From positions 310,001 through 374,000 of the forward strand of contig NZ_JAPDNT010000003.1 in NCBI RefSeq assembly GCF_025989185.1: a stretch of 64,000 nt of DNA, given 5' to 3'. The DNA comes from Limobrevibacterium gyesilva (GTDB lineage Bacteria > Pseudomonadota > Alphaproteobacteria > Acetobacterales > Acetobacteraceae). The translations under genes were made by a program, and so were the position numbers. The notes beneath the pieces are model-generated. The model was not told the DNA's origin and searched no databases. It saw only the letters and a program-made list of their open reading frames with translations. This document shows positions 1-9,308 of this stretch, piece by piece (position 1 is the stretch's first letter; each line of letters begins with the position of its first letter).

Positions 1-666
1 ATCTGGCACGCGGCGGAGGCCGCCGGCGGCGCCGGGCTGTTCGCCTTTGCGAACGAGCTGCTGTGGCGGGAATTCGCGGCGCATCTGCTGTGGCATCATC
101 CGCGCATGCCGGAAGCGCCGCTGCGCGCCGAATTCGCCGCGATGCCGTGGCGCGACGACGAACCCGGCCTGCGTGCGTGGCAGCGGGGCCGCACCGGCAT
201 TCCCATCGTAGATGCCGGGATGCGCCAGCTCTGGCGCACGGGCTGGATGCACAACCGGGTGCGCATGATCGCCGCCAGCTTCCTGGTGAAGCACCTGCTG
301 CTGCCCTGGCAGCGCGGCGAGGCCTGGTTCTGGGACACGCTGGTGGACGCCGACCTCGCCACCAACGCCGCCTCCTGGCAGTGGGTGTCCGGCTGCGGCG
401 CCGATGCCGCGCCGTATTTCCGCATCCTCAACCCGGTGTTGCAGGGGCGGAAATTCGACCCGGACGGCGCCTATGTCCGCCGCTTCGTGCCCGAACTGGC
501 CCGCCTGCCCGACCGCCACCTGCACGCCCCCTGGGACGCGCCGGCCGAGGTGCTGGCAGCGGCAGGAGTGACCCTGGGCGCCACCTATCCGCGCCCGCTC
601 GTGGCTCCGGCCGCCGGGCGGCAGCGCGCGCTCGACGCCTTCGCGCGCATCACGGACGCCGCATGA
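1..666 (+). CDS. phrB: DNA photolyase / cryptochrome, C-terminal part
   Basis: The frame is open from the first base of the window, so the N-terminus lies outside; about 221 C-terminal residues are visible. They carry the FAD-binding helical domain of class I CPD photolyases: LLWREF, then GIPIVDAGMRQL, TGWMHNRVRM, LLPWQRGEAWFW, DADLATNAASWQW and PYFRILNP, all in family order. Family members repair UV pyrimidine dimers with FAD and blue light. The product ends in ALDAFARITDAA. The next gene (cyclopropane synthase) starts 157 bases downstream on the same strand, and light- or stress-linked clusters of photolyase with cyclopropane synthase are known in proteobacteria. A photolyase is more likely than a signalling cryptochrome, but the N-terminal half that would decide this is missing. 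Confidence 0.9.
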   Translation: MWHAAEAAGGAGLFAFANELLWREFAAHLLWHHPRMPEAPLRAEFAAMPWRDDEPGLRAWQRGRTGIPIVDAGMRQLWRTGWMHNRVRMIAASFLVKHLLLPWQRGEAWFWDTLVDADLATNAASWQWVSGCGADAAPYFRILNPVLQGRKFDPDGAYVRRFVPELARLPDRHLHAPWDAPAEVLAAAGVTLGATYPRPLVAPAAGRQRALDAFARITDAA

Positions 667-823
667 CCCGGCCTCCACATCCTTCGCGCGGCGGCGGTCC
701 GTTCCGGCCGCGGGTCCGCCGGCAGGCCCGGTCCGCCGCGAAGGCATTGAGGCCGTGGCGGCGCAGTGCGAAGTTGCCGGCGACGCCGCCGCCCTTGCCC
801 GACGGCGGTCCGGGAGGTCTGGC

Positions 824-2059
824 ATGAGTGCGACCGAGGCCATATCCGAGCCATCCGCCTCCCCGCCGCGCGATCGCCGGCTGCGGTCGGCGCTGCACCT
901 GGCCGGTCTGATCCGGACGGGCACCCTGACCGTGGTGATGCCGGACGGGTCGAGCCACCGTGTCGCCGCCACCGAAAGCCCCGCCGCGACCGTCGTGCTG
1001 AAGCATCCGCGCGCGATCCGCCGGCTGCTGGCGCGCGGCAGCCTCGGCCTCGCCGAAGCCTACGTGGACGGGCTGTGGGACAGCCCGGACCTCCGCGGCG
1101 TGATGGCCGTGGCCGTGGCCAACGCCGCGGAATGGGAGCCGGTGTTGCGCGGGCACCCCTGGGCGCGTCGGATCTCGCACGCGCTGCACACGCTGCGCCC
1201 GCCCTCCGGCGGCAGCGCCCGGCGCAACATCGTCGAGTCCTACGACCTCGGCAACGATTTCTATGCGGCGTGGCTCGACCCCACGATGACCTTCTCCGCC
1301 GCCTATTTCGGCGGCAGCGGCGTCACCCTCGAAGCGGCGCAATTGCGCAAGATCCACCGCCTCTGCCAGTTGCTGCGGCTCCGCCCGGGGATGCGGCTGC
1401 TGGAGATCGGCTGCGGCTGGGGCAGTTTCGCCGAGGTGGCGGCGCGCGACTACGGCGCCAGCGTGCTGGGCATCACCCTCTCGCCGACGCAGCTCGCATA
1501 CGCGCAGCGGCGCATCGCGCAGGCCGGACTGTCGCACCGCGTCGAGCTGCGGCTGCAGGATTGCCGCGATGTGACCGGCAGCTTCGACCGTATCGCCTCG
1601 ATCGAGATGTTCGAGGCGACGGGCGACAGGTTCTGGCCGGACTATTGCGGCGTGATCCGCGACCGGCTGCGCAAGAACGGCGTGGCCGGGCTGCAGGTGA
1701 TCACCATCGCCGACCCGCTGTTCGACCAGTACCGCCAGGGCACCGATTTCGTCCAGCGCCATATCTTCCCGGGCAGCATGCTGCCCAGCAAGCGGCGGCT
1801 GCGCCAGGCGATCGGCAGGGCCGGGCTGGCCTGGGGCCAGGAATTCTGGTTCGGCCGCGACTACGCGGAAACGCTGTCGCACTGGCAGGACGCGTTCCAG
1901 GCGGCCTGGCCGCGCATCGTCGCCACGACCAGCCTGAACCGCCGGCCCTGCGACGAACGCTTCAAGCGCCTGTGGGAATACCACCTGGCCTATTGCGAGA
2001 CGGGCTTCCGCGCCGGCTGGGCCGATGTCGGCCAGATCCTGATCGCGCCGAACGCCTGA
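824..2059 (+). CDS. cfa: cyclopropane-fatty-acyl-phospholipid synthase
   Basis: A 411-residue protein. It would methylenate cis double bonds of membrane phospholipid acyl chains using S-adenosylmethionine. The N-terminal lipid-binding half (about residues 15-140) contains GLAEAYVDGLWDSPDL. It is followed by SYDLGNDFYAAWLD and MTFSAAYF, and the SAM-binding motif LLEIGCGWGSFAEVAA, typical of the Cfa methyltransferase domain. EMFEATGDRFW and the QRHIFPGSMLPS segment are also family hallmarks. The start at 824 was chosen because GGGAGG lies six bases upstream; an in-frame upstream extension to 755 has no such site. Length matches the family. The photolyase lies upstream and a phosphatase follows 51 bases after the stop. 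Confidence 0.93.
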   Translation: MSATEAISEPSASPPRDRRLRSALHLAGLIRTGTLTVVMPDGSSHRVAATESPAATVVLKHPRAIRRLLARGSLGLAEAYVDGLWDSPDLRGVMAVAVANAAEWEPVLRGHPWARRISHALHTLRPPSGGSARRNIVESYDLGNDFYAAWLDPTMTFSAAYFGGSGVTLEAAQLRKIHRLCQLLRLRPGMRLLEIGCGWGSFAEVAARDYGASVLGITLSPTQLAYAQRRIAQAGLSHRVELRLQDCRDVTGSFDRIASIEMFEATGDRFWPDYCGVIRDRLRKNGVAGLQVITIADPLFDQYRQGTDFVQRHIFPGSMLPSKRRLRQAIGRAGLAWGQEFWFGRDYAETLSHWQDAFQAAWPRIVATTSLNRRPCDERFKRLWEYHLAYCETGFRAGWADVGQILIAPNA

Positions 2060-2110
2060 AGTGCGCACATACGGACCAGGCCGGCGGCTGCCGGCAATGA
2101 CGGCTGCCGG

Positions 2111-2788
2111 ATGATCCCGCCGGGCCAGGGCGTGCGGGTCGTGGGCGACGTGCATGGCGACGCGCGCGCCTTCGCCATCGCCGCCGAGACCGACCTGTTC
2201 GTGGTGCAGCTCGGCGATCTCACGGATTACGGCCCGGACAGCGCCGAGAGCCTGCGCATCATGTTCCGGCTGCTCGACACGGGGCGCGGCCTGTTCGTCC
2301 TCGGCAACCACGACCTGAAGCTGGCGCGCGCGCTGGCCGGGCGCAACGTGCGCATGGGGCCGGAGCTCGCGGACACGCTGGGCCAGCTCGATGCGCCACT
2401 GCGGACCCGGGCGGCGGCGGCGATCGCGCGGGCGCCGGGCTGGCTGCGCTGGGGCCACGTGCTGTTCGTGCATGGCGGCTTCCACACCGCCATGTTGGAT
2501 CACCAGCCGCCGCCGGCGCCCGACGGCCGGGTGGAGGGGGCGCTGTCGCGGGCGCTGTACGGCGAGCCGACCGGCCGCGTCCAGCCGGACGGCTATCCCG
2601 AGCGCAGCCTGCGCTGGGTCGACCGCATTCCCGCCGGCCTGACGGTCTATTGCGGCCATGACCAGCGCAGCAGCAACGGCCGCCCCTATAGCCGCACCGG
2701 CGCCGCCGGCGGCGCCGCCGTGTTCCTGGACACCGGCGCCGGCAAGGGCGGCCATCTGTCGTGGATCGACCTTCCCGTGCGGGACTAG
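2111..2788 (+). CDS. metallophosphoesterase (PrpA / ApaH-like)
   Basis: A 225-residue calcineurin-like phosphoesterase. Metal ligands are visible in order: GDVHGD near residue 13, GDLTDYGPDS near 37 and GNHD near 66, then FVHGGFH and a late GHD motif. This order fits the serine/threonine protein phosphatase and diadenosine tetraphosphatase group, which use two metal ions. The real substrate cannot be told from sequence. The start at 2111 follows the cfa stop closely and has no strong ribosome site, so a different start is possible. The downstream glyoxalase-like gene starts 28 bases after the stop, so the genes are probably cotranscribed. Confidence 0.85.
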   Translation: MIPPGQGVRVVGDVHGDARAFAIAAETDLFVVQLGDLTDYGPDSAESLRIMFRLLDTGRGLFVLGNHDLKLARALAGRNVRMGPELADTLGQLDAPLRTRAAAAIARAPGWLRWGHVLFVHGGFHTAMLDHQPPPAPDGRVEGALSRALYGEPTGRVQPDGYPERSLRWVDRIPAGLTVYCGHDQRSSNGRPYSRTGAAGGAAVFLDTGAGKGGHLSWIDLPVRD

Positions 2789-2816
2789 ACTGGCCGGGAA
2801 CAGCGCGGAGGGAACC

Positions 2817-3182
2817 GTGGCCTCGGTCAGATATCTCGTCCACGACGTCGACGCCGCCGTCGCGTTCTACACGGGCAGCCTCGGCTTTGAGCTGCGCCAG
2901 CAGTTCGGCCCGGCCATGGCCATCCTGGCGCAGGACGGCCTCACGCTGTGGCTGGCGGGGCCCGCCGCCTCGGCCTCGAAGCCGATGCCCGACGGCCGCA
3001 GGCCGGAGCCGGGGGGCTGGAACCGCTTCGTCCTGCAGGTCGACGACCTGCCGGGGATGGTGGCGCGGCTGCGCCGCAACGGCGTGCGGTTCCGCAACGA
3101 CATGCTGGACGGCCCGGGCGGGCGGCAGATCCTGTGCGAGGATCCCTCGGGCAACGTCGTCGAGCTGTTCGAACCGCGATAG
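2817..3182 (+). CDS. VOC (glyoxalase/dioxygenase) family protein
   Basis: A small 121-residue single-domain VOC protein. VRYLVHDVDAAVAFY starts the first beta-alpha-beta module, and GRQILCEDPSGNVVELFEP is the classic closing module with a conserved metal-ligand glutamate. Such proteins bind a divalent metal and act as glyoxalases, dioxygenases or resistance proteins; the substrate is unknown. The start is taken as GTG at 2817, with GGAGGG four bases upstream. The frame is open further upstream, but that part only shadows the phosphoesterase gene. The stop is two bases before the next ATG, suggesting translational coupling with the esterase gene. Confidence 0.85.
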   Translation: MASVRYLVHDVDAAVAFYTGSLGFELRQQFGPAMAILAQDGLTLWLAGPAASASKPMPDGRRPEPGGWNRFVLQVDDLPGMVARLRRNGVRFRNDMLDGPGGRQILCEDPSGNVVELFEPR

Positions 3183-3184
3183 CC

Positions 3185-4009
3185 ATGCGGCGGCTGCTGG
3201 CGGCGCTGGTTGTCGGATTGCTCGCGGCGCCCGCGTCCTGGGCGGCCGAACCATGCACGACCTGTGCGGCGGCGGGCGGCACCTATCACGCGGTGGCGCC
3301 GCCAGACTGGGATGGGCACACCAGGCTGAAGCTGCTGATGTTCCTGCATGGCTGGCGGGCCAGCGGCGCCGACATGGTCGACGACACCGCCGTCACCGGG
3401 CCGGCGGCGCGGCTGGGCTTCCTGCTGATCGCGCCGGACGGGCTACAGAACACCTGGGCGCATGGCGGCTCACCCAGCCAGGCCCGCGACGACGTCGCCT
3501 TCCTGCGCGCGGTGCTGGCGGATGCCGAGCAGCGCTGGCCGGTCGATCCGCGCGTGGTGGTCGCCGGCGGGTTCTCGCAGGGCGGCAGCATGGTGTGGGA
3601 CCTCGCCTGCTATGCCGCCGACGCCTTCACCGCGTTCCTGCCGATCTCCGGCGGGTTCTGGGAAAAGATGCCGGACTCCTGCACGGCCGGGGCGGTGAAC
3701 CTGCGGCACACCCACGGCCGCGCCGACACCACCGTGCCGATGGCCGGGCGGGCCCTGTTCGGCCCGTACCGGCAGGCCGACATCCGCCGCGGCTTCCTGG
3801 TGTGGGAGCAGGAGGACAAATGCCGCGCGGCGCCGAACCGGCACAGCCGCGAGGGCGACCTGGACTGCGACATATGGTCATCCTGCGGCAGCGGCCGCAG
3901 CCTGGAGCTGTGCCTGCATGAAGGCGGCCATGTGCTGGACGGCGCGTGGCTGGAGAGCGGCCTGCGCTGGGCGATGACGCTGCCCGCGGCGGAACGGCCG
4001 GGGCGGTAA
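3185..4009 (+). CDS. secreted PHB-depolymerase-like esterase (LpqC family)
   Basis: A 274-residue alpha/beta-hydrolase with a signal peptide: MRRLLAALVVGLLAAPASWAAE has a basic start, a hydrophobic core and an AXA cleavage site. The mature part has FLHGWRASG (oxyanion region), LLIAPDGL, and AGGFSQGGSM near residue 120, which carries the nucleophile serine in a GxSxG-type elbow. A THGRADTTVPM segment supplies the catalytic aspartate, and a late HEGGH the histidine. Several cysteines (CTTC, DSC, SSC) fit a disulfide-bonded periplasmic or exported enzyme. Family members hydrolyse poly(3-hydroxybutyrate) or feruloyl esters. Whether this one attacks polymer or a small ester is not decided by sequence. 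Confidence 0.85.
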   Translation: MRRLLAALVVGLLAAPASWAAEPCTTCAAAGGTYHAVAPPDWDGHTRLKLLMFLHGWRASGADMVDDTAVTGPAARLGFLLIAPDGLQNTWAHGGSPSQARDDVAFLRAVLADAEQRWPVDPRVVVAGGFSQGGSMVWDLACYAADAFTAFLPISGGFWEKMPDSCTAGAVNLRHTHGRADTTVPMAGRALFGPYRQADIRRGFLVWEQEDKCRAAPNRHSREGDLDCDIWSSCGSGRSLELCLHEGGHVLDGAWLESGLRWAMTLPAAERPGR

Positions 4010-4130
4010 CGCCGGCGGCCCGGATGGATGAGATCGGGGACCCGGCCGGCCTGTCGCCGTGGTGGCACTGGGACTGCCCGCGTGGCAATCTTGGCGATCG
4101 ACCAGCCTGAGGAGACGGACCATCACTGCC

Positions 4131-4664
4131 TTGCGCCAGCTTCTGCTCATGCGCCACGCCAAATCGTCATGGGACGATCCGAAACTCTCGGACCATGCCC
4201 GGCCGCTGAACGCCCGGGGCCGGAAGGCCGCCGCAGCGATGCGCCATGCCATGCGCGACCTGGGTCTGGCGCCCGACATCGTGCTGGTGTCGTCCGCCCG
4301 GCGCACGCTGCAGACGCTGGAGGCGCTGGAGCCGTGGGAGGACACACCGCTGATCGAGCCGATGGATTCGCTGTATCTCGCCACCGCGCCGCAGATGCTG
4401 GTGGTGCTGCGCAGGGTGGCCGAGACGGCGCGCAGCGTGCTGCTGGTAGGCCATAACCCGGGCCTGCACGAGCTGGCGATGACATTGGTCGGGCCGCACG
4501 CGATGACGCAGGCCAACGACCTGACGCGCCACTTGGCCAAGGGCTACCCCACCGGGGCTCTGGCCGAATTCGCGGTGGCCGGCCCATGGAGCGGGCTGTC
4601 CGAGGGCAGCGGGCGCCTGCTGCGGTTCCTGTGCCCACGCGACCTGCCGGAGCTGGCGCACTGA
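4131..4664 (+). CDS. histidine phosphatase family protein (SixA-like)
   Basis: About 177 residues. The catalytic RHG-type motif is LLLMRHAKSSWDDP near the N-terminus, and the second histidine sits in LLVGHNPGLHELA. VSSARRTLQTLEAL is the conserved arginine region. SixA proteins dephosphorylate phosphohistidine on phosphorelay or PTS proteins. The start is uncertain. No ATG precedes the RHA motif in a sensible place: the first ATG (4149) lies inside the first beta strand. TTG at 4131 is used here, but the purine-rich site GAGGAG (4109-4114) is better spaced to the ATC codon at 4122. The gene overlaps the following CHAD gene. Confidence 0.8.
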   Translation: MRQLLLMRHAKSSWDDPKLSDHARPLNARGRKAAAAMRHAMRDLGLAPDIVLVSSARRTLQTLEALEPWEDTPLIEPMDSLYLATAPQMLVVLRRVAETARSVLLVGHNPGLHELAMTLVGPHAMTQANDLTRHLAKGYPTGALAEFAVAGPWSGLSEGSGRLLRFLCPRDLPELAH

Positions 4665-6229
4665 GCGGGACGGCCGCCACACTGCATCTGGAGCTGGCGC
4701 TTCCTGCCGAGGACGCCGCCCGCCTCTCCCGGCTGCTGGGCGCCAGGCGCGCCGATTCTTCCACCTCCGACGGTCCGGCAAGGAGCCACGGCCGCCCCGC
4801 TCGCGTGCCGCTGTCGATCATCTGGCACGACGGCGCCGGCGGCGAGCTGGCGGCGCGCGGACAGACGCTGGCCGAACGGCGGCAGGGGCGCCAGACCGTC
4901 TGGCGGCTGGAGCAGATGCGCCCCGCCGACACCGCGATCGCGCCGGCCGGAACCCCCGACACGGTGCTGGCGCAGGCCGACGCCCCGACGGCGTTCGACC
5001 ATCCCCTGCCCGCGCCCATGCTGCCGCTGGCCGGCTTCGAGGGCCGGCTGCGCCGGCTGAACGGCGCCGGGGGCATACCGGGCATCGAGGCGACTCTGCT
5101 GGAGGGGACCCTGCGCGCCGCGACCTTCTCCAGGCGGGTTTGCCGGCTGGCATTGGCCGGCCCGGCCGACGCGACAGCCGCGCTGGCGCTGGAGCTGACG
5201 GCGACGGTGCCGCTGAGCGTGCCCTGCGCGTCGCTGGCCGCCGAGGCCTATGCGACGGCGCGGCACACCCTGCCGCCGCGCCGCCTGGGTGCGCCGCAGA
5301 TCCCGCCGGAGCTTTCGGTGGGCGACGCGTTCGCGTTCGCCTGCGGGCATCTGGCCGACGTCATCCAGCACTACGCGCCCCTGGCCGCCACCGGCCCCGG
5401 CCCCGCGCCGGAAGGGATCGAGCCGGTGCACCAGATGCGCGTGGCGGTGCGCCGCCTGCGCTCGGCGATGACGGTGTTCCGCCGCGCCGTCGCCTGCCCC
5501 GAGCTGGAGGCCGCGCGGGCCGGGCTCAAGGCGCTCGGCGGGGCGCTTGGCCCCGCCCGCGACTGGGACGTGTTCGTGACCGGCACCGGCGCCGAGGTGG
5601 CCGCGGCATTTCCCGAAGATGCCGGCGTGGCACGCCTGCTCGCCGCCGCGGCGCGCAGGCGCTCCGCCAGCTACGACGCGTTGCGCGCCCACCTGGGCAG
5701 CGCCCCGTTCCGCGCCCTGGGCATCGCACTGGCTGCCACGGCCGCTTCACGGCCCTGGCAGCGTCTGGCGCCGGCGGACGTGGCGGCGGACGCGGACGGC
5801 GCCGCCGACACCCGGATGGCGGTGCTGGCAACCGACCTGCAGGACTACGCGGCGCACGCATTGTCACGGCGCTTCCGCCGCCTGCTGGAGCCGGGCGAGG
5901 ACATCTCCACCCTGCCCGAGGCTTCGCTCCATGCCATCCGCCTGCACGCCAAGCGCATGCGTTATGCCGCCGAGTTGTTCGCGCCGCTCTACCAGAAGCG
6001 CGAGGTCGTCCGCTTCATCGGCCGCCTGACGACGTTGCAGGATCAGTTGGGCCATCTGAATGACGGGGCGGTGGCGGCTGGGCTGATGGCCGAACTGGGT
6101 GGCAGTGGCGGGCGCAATTTCGCCGCCGGCATTGTCTGCGGCTTCGTCGCCGCCCGGTCCCATGTGGCGCGCCGGAAGGTCGATCGCGTCTGGCGCAAAT
6201 TGTGCCGCACCGGCCCGTTCTGGAAATGA
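4631..6229 (+). CDS. CHAD domain protein with degenerate CYTH-like N-terminus
   Basis: About 532 residues. The C-terminal CHAD domain (roughly residues 230-530) is clear: HQMRVAVRRLRSAM and HAIRLHAKRMRYAAELF are the conserved histidine- and arginine-rich helices that bind polyphosphate. The N-terminal 200 residues follow the pattern of CYTH triphosphate-tunnel domains, but the ExExK signature is not visible: the first strand reads LHLELAL. That half may therefore be inactive or only distantly related. The start is ambiguous; GTG at 4631 is used, overlapping the upstream phosphatase gene by 34 bases, and ATG 4586 is an alternative. CHAD proteins localise to polyphosphate granules, which fits the PPK2 gene elsewhere in the window. 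Confidence 0.8.
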   Translation: MPTRPAGAGALSGTAATLHLELALPAEDAARLSRLLGARRADSSTSDGPARSHGRPARVPLSIIWHDGAGGELAARGQTLAERRQGRQTVWRLEQMRPADTAIAPAGTPDTVLAQADAPTAFDHPLPAPMLPLAGFEGRLRRLNGAGGIPGIEATLLEGTLRAATFSRRVCRLALAGPADATAALALELTATVPLSVPCASLAAEAYATARHTLPPRRLGAPQIPPELSVGDAFAFACGHLADVIQHYAPLAATGPGPAPEGIEPVHQMRVAVRRLRSAMTVFRRAVACPELEAARAGLKALGGALGPARDWDVFVTGTGAEVAAAFPEDAGVARLLAAAARRRSASYDALRAHLGSAPFRALGIALAATAASRPWQRLAPADVAADADGAADTRMAVLATDLQDYAAHALSRRFRRLLEPGEDISTLPEASLHAIRLHAKRMRYAAELFAPLYQKREVVRFIGRLTTLQDQLGHLNDGAVAAGLMAELGGSGGRNFAAGIVCGFVAARSHVARRKVDRVWRKLCRTGPFWK

Positions 6230-6349
6230 TACGATATCCGCGGCTGTGGGCGGCACTCGTGCGACTCGGCGGTTGCGGAGTCGCGACCCCCGCGCTAGTC
6301 GTCGGGCCGGCCCGTTCTCCCGGCCTGTCGATCCCCCGCTCTGGTTAGG

Positions 6350-6922
6350 ATGCGCAGCTTGGCCCTGCAACGACCCCGCCGAATCTTTCGCGGCTCTTCC
6401 CGGTTCACAGGCGGCCTGGGGGGCGGAGTCCGGCCCGCGGTGGTGGCCGGTGTGGCTGGCGGGCTGCTGGGTGTGGCGGCGATATTGTTCGCTTTGCCCG
6501 CCGACCTGTTCGGCCGGGTTCCGCCGGTGACCGGCACGCTGACGGCAGCGCCGCATCAGGTTGCCGTGGTGGACGGCGAGACCTTGGTTATTCACGAGAC
6601 CGTGATCCGCCTGCAAGGCATCGTGGCACCCGCGCGCGGGCAGACCTGCCATGACGCCAACGGCGCCGGCACGGATTGCGGGGCCGCCTCGGCGGCCGCG
6701 CTGGCGCGCCTGGTGCGCGGGCATGAGGTGGCCTGCCGGCTCAATGGCCGCGACCGCGAAGGCTTCGCGCGCGGCCTGTGCGAGGCGGCGGGCACGGAGC
6801 TGAACCGTGCCCTGGTGGCCGCCGGCTGGGCGCGGGCGCGCGGCGACACCGCCGATTTCGCCGACGCGGAAGCGCAGGCCCGCAATGCGCGTCTGGGGCT
6901 GTGGCGCAGCGGCGCGTTCTAG
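6350..6922 (+). CDS. membrane-anchored thermonuclease-fold (SNase-like) protein
   Basis: A 190-residue protein. A basic N-terminus is followed by a hydrophobic segment at about 25-45 (VVAGVAGGLLGVAAILFALP), so the domain is probably periplasmic and tethered. From about residue 60 the SNase fold is visible: VVDGETLVI, IRLQGIVAPARGQTC, LARLVRGHEVAC, GRDREGFARGLC, LNRALVAAGWAR, and the final ARNARLGLW motif. Catalytic Arg/Glu positions of true nucleases are only partly conserved (GRDREG is present), so nuclease activity is not assured. Four cysteines suggest disulfides. The stop codon overlaps the start of a strong palindrome. Confidence 0.82.
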   Translation: MRSLALQRPRRIFRGSSRFTGGLGGGVRPAVVAGVAGGLLGVAAILFALPADLFGRVPPVTGTLTAAPHQVAVVDGETLVIHETVIRLQGIVAPARGQTCHDANGAGTDCGAASAAALARLVRGHEVACRLNGRDREGFARGLCEAAGTELNRALVAAGWARARGDTADFADAEAQARNARLGLWRSGAF

Positions 6923-6973
6923 TGTCCTGATTCTGAAGTTCGCAAAGGTGGCGAACTTCAGAATCAGGACACT
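6921..6973. repeat. perfect 23-bp inverted repeat
   Basis: AGTGTCCTGATTCTGAAGTT begins a 23-base arm (6921-6943), followed by a 7-base spacer (AAAGGTG) and the exact reverse complement (6951-6973). It begins on the stop codon of the SNase-like gene. The right arm shares GCGAACTTC and CAGGACACTAG with the adjacent 74-bp tandem repeats, so it looks like a member of the same palindromic repeat family. It could also end transcription, but there is no T-run. Confidence 0.9.
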
Positions 6974-7123
6974 AGCCCTTTGTTTTCAGTGGCCTGCTGG
7001 CCCCTGCGTCCGCCGCAAGATGCGGCGAACTTCGGGGGCAGGACACTAGCCCTTTGTTTTCAGTGGCCTGCTAGCCCCTGCGTCCGCCGCAAGATGCGGC
7101 GAACTTCGGGGGCAGGACACTAG
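6967..7123. repeat. two tandem copies of a 74-bp repeat
   Basis: GGACACTAG recurs at 6967, 7041 and 7115, defining a 74-base period. The two full units (6967-7040 and 7041-7114) differ at a single base (G at 6999, A at 7073). Each unit contains the small stem CGCCGC-AAGAT-GCGGCG. Only two units exist, they are not separated by unique spacers, and the repeat is long, so this is not a CRISPR array. Confidence 0.9.
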
Positions 7124-7464
7124 CAGAGGTGCCGGATTCCGGCTCGAAGATGATCGGATAATACGTTGTTTTTGAGACTTTCTGCTTTCGCGCCCTTCGC
7201 CATGAATGCGCGGCCGCGGGCGCGAAAGGCTGTCGCCCGGCTTGCTGCAGGCGCGAAGGTTGCGCTGCGCAGATTGCCGCCCTAGGGTTCGGCAATGTCG
7301 GGGACTGGTGATATTTGACGCGCCGGACCGCTGCACAGGCAGCGCGGAACGACGATGTCGTCGGGTTGGTCCGTCACCCGTAATGAGTGGCAGTATTGGA
7401 CTGGCATGATTCGACTGCACGAGACGATGGCGGCGCAGAAATCCGCCTGTAGAAGGGAATATGC
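7124..7464. other. non-coding leader upstream of citrate synthase
   Basis: About 340 bases with no convincing gene. Short frames here lack family features. The segment probably holds the gltA promoter and leader. TTGACG at 7316-7321 is a possible -35 hexamer, but no convincing -10 could be matched. GAAGGGAA at 7452-7459 is the ribosome site for gltA. Confidence 0.5.
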
Positions 7465-8781
<1,317 letters not shown>

Positions 8782-8857
8782 CACGGCTGCCGGAGCGCTG
8801 CCGGCGCGGCCGCACGCGCTGACAGGGCTTTGGCTTCCCATTCATTGTGAGCAGCTT

Positions 8858-8888
8858 CATCAGGCAGACCGGGGCGGTCTGCCTGATG
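8858..8888. repeat. perfect 13-bp stem-loop downstream of gltA
   Basis: CATCAGGCAGACC (8858-8870), loop GGGGC, then GGTCTGCCTGATG (8876-8888). It lies 77 bases after the gltA stop. There is no T-run directly after it, so it may stabilise the mRNA 3' end or be a repeat rather than a terminator on its own. Confidence 0.8.
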
Positions 8889-8916
8889 TCGTTCCGGGTT
8901 CATCGTGGCGTCCCGT

Positions 8917-8950
8917 GCCCCGATCGGCGCAAGCCAGCCGGGCCTTTTTT
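8917..8950 (+). terminator. possible intrinsic terminator of gltA
   Basis: A G+C-rich hairpin with a GGC-GCAA-GCC core and outer GCCC/GGGC pairing, interrupted by mismatches, runs directly into six T residues at 8945-8950. Position and orientation suit termination of gltA transcription. Confidence 0.5.
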
Positions 8951-9308
8951 ATATGACACGGGCGTGATCGTGCGGCGGCCGGCGATGATCGGCGCGTTCC
9001 AGGGCCGTGAATTGGTTCGTCCACACCCTGCTGATGGATGAAAGCAACATTCCGCTTTAATAACTTAAAAATATTGAATAAATCTATCCCTTGGGCCGAG
9101 AGTGATATTTAATAATCATCACGTAATTAACAAATATTTTGCAGAATAAACACGGGAAATATCGTCCGCGTCTACGATCATATTCCTCCGCAATTGCAAG
9201 CGATTCGTAAATATTCTTTTGGTTACATCTTTCACCGGATTGTGACCGAGGCTAGCATGCAATCCTGGGTTGAACGATGACGACACCTACACGATGGAGG
9301 CTTTCTCG
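8951..9308. other. A+T-rich non-coding stretch upstream of the interrupted gene
   Basis: No gene is supported here. Positions 9040-9250 are strikingly A+T-rich compared with the rest of the window (for example TTAATAACTTAAAAATATTG from 9057), with several TATTT/AATAT runs that could serve as promoters. It precedes the reading frame that was split by the transposon. The base composition suggests imported DNA or a silenced/regulated promoter. Confidence 0.5.

Noticed and set aside
650-2755. Long minus-strand open frame of 701 codons
   Set aside because: It is antisense to cfa and the phosphoesterase. Its protein is low-complexity (Ala, Gly, Arg, His) with no family motif, as expected of antisense frames in G+C-rich DNA.
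6967-7123. CRISPR array
   Set aside because: Only two contiguous 74-bp units, no unique spacers, no cas genes.
8847-9041. Short plus-strand frame after gltA
   Set aside because: It runs through the stem-loop and T-run that probably end gltA; no family features or ribosome site.
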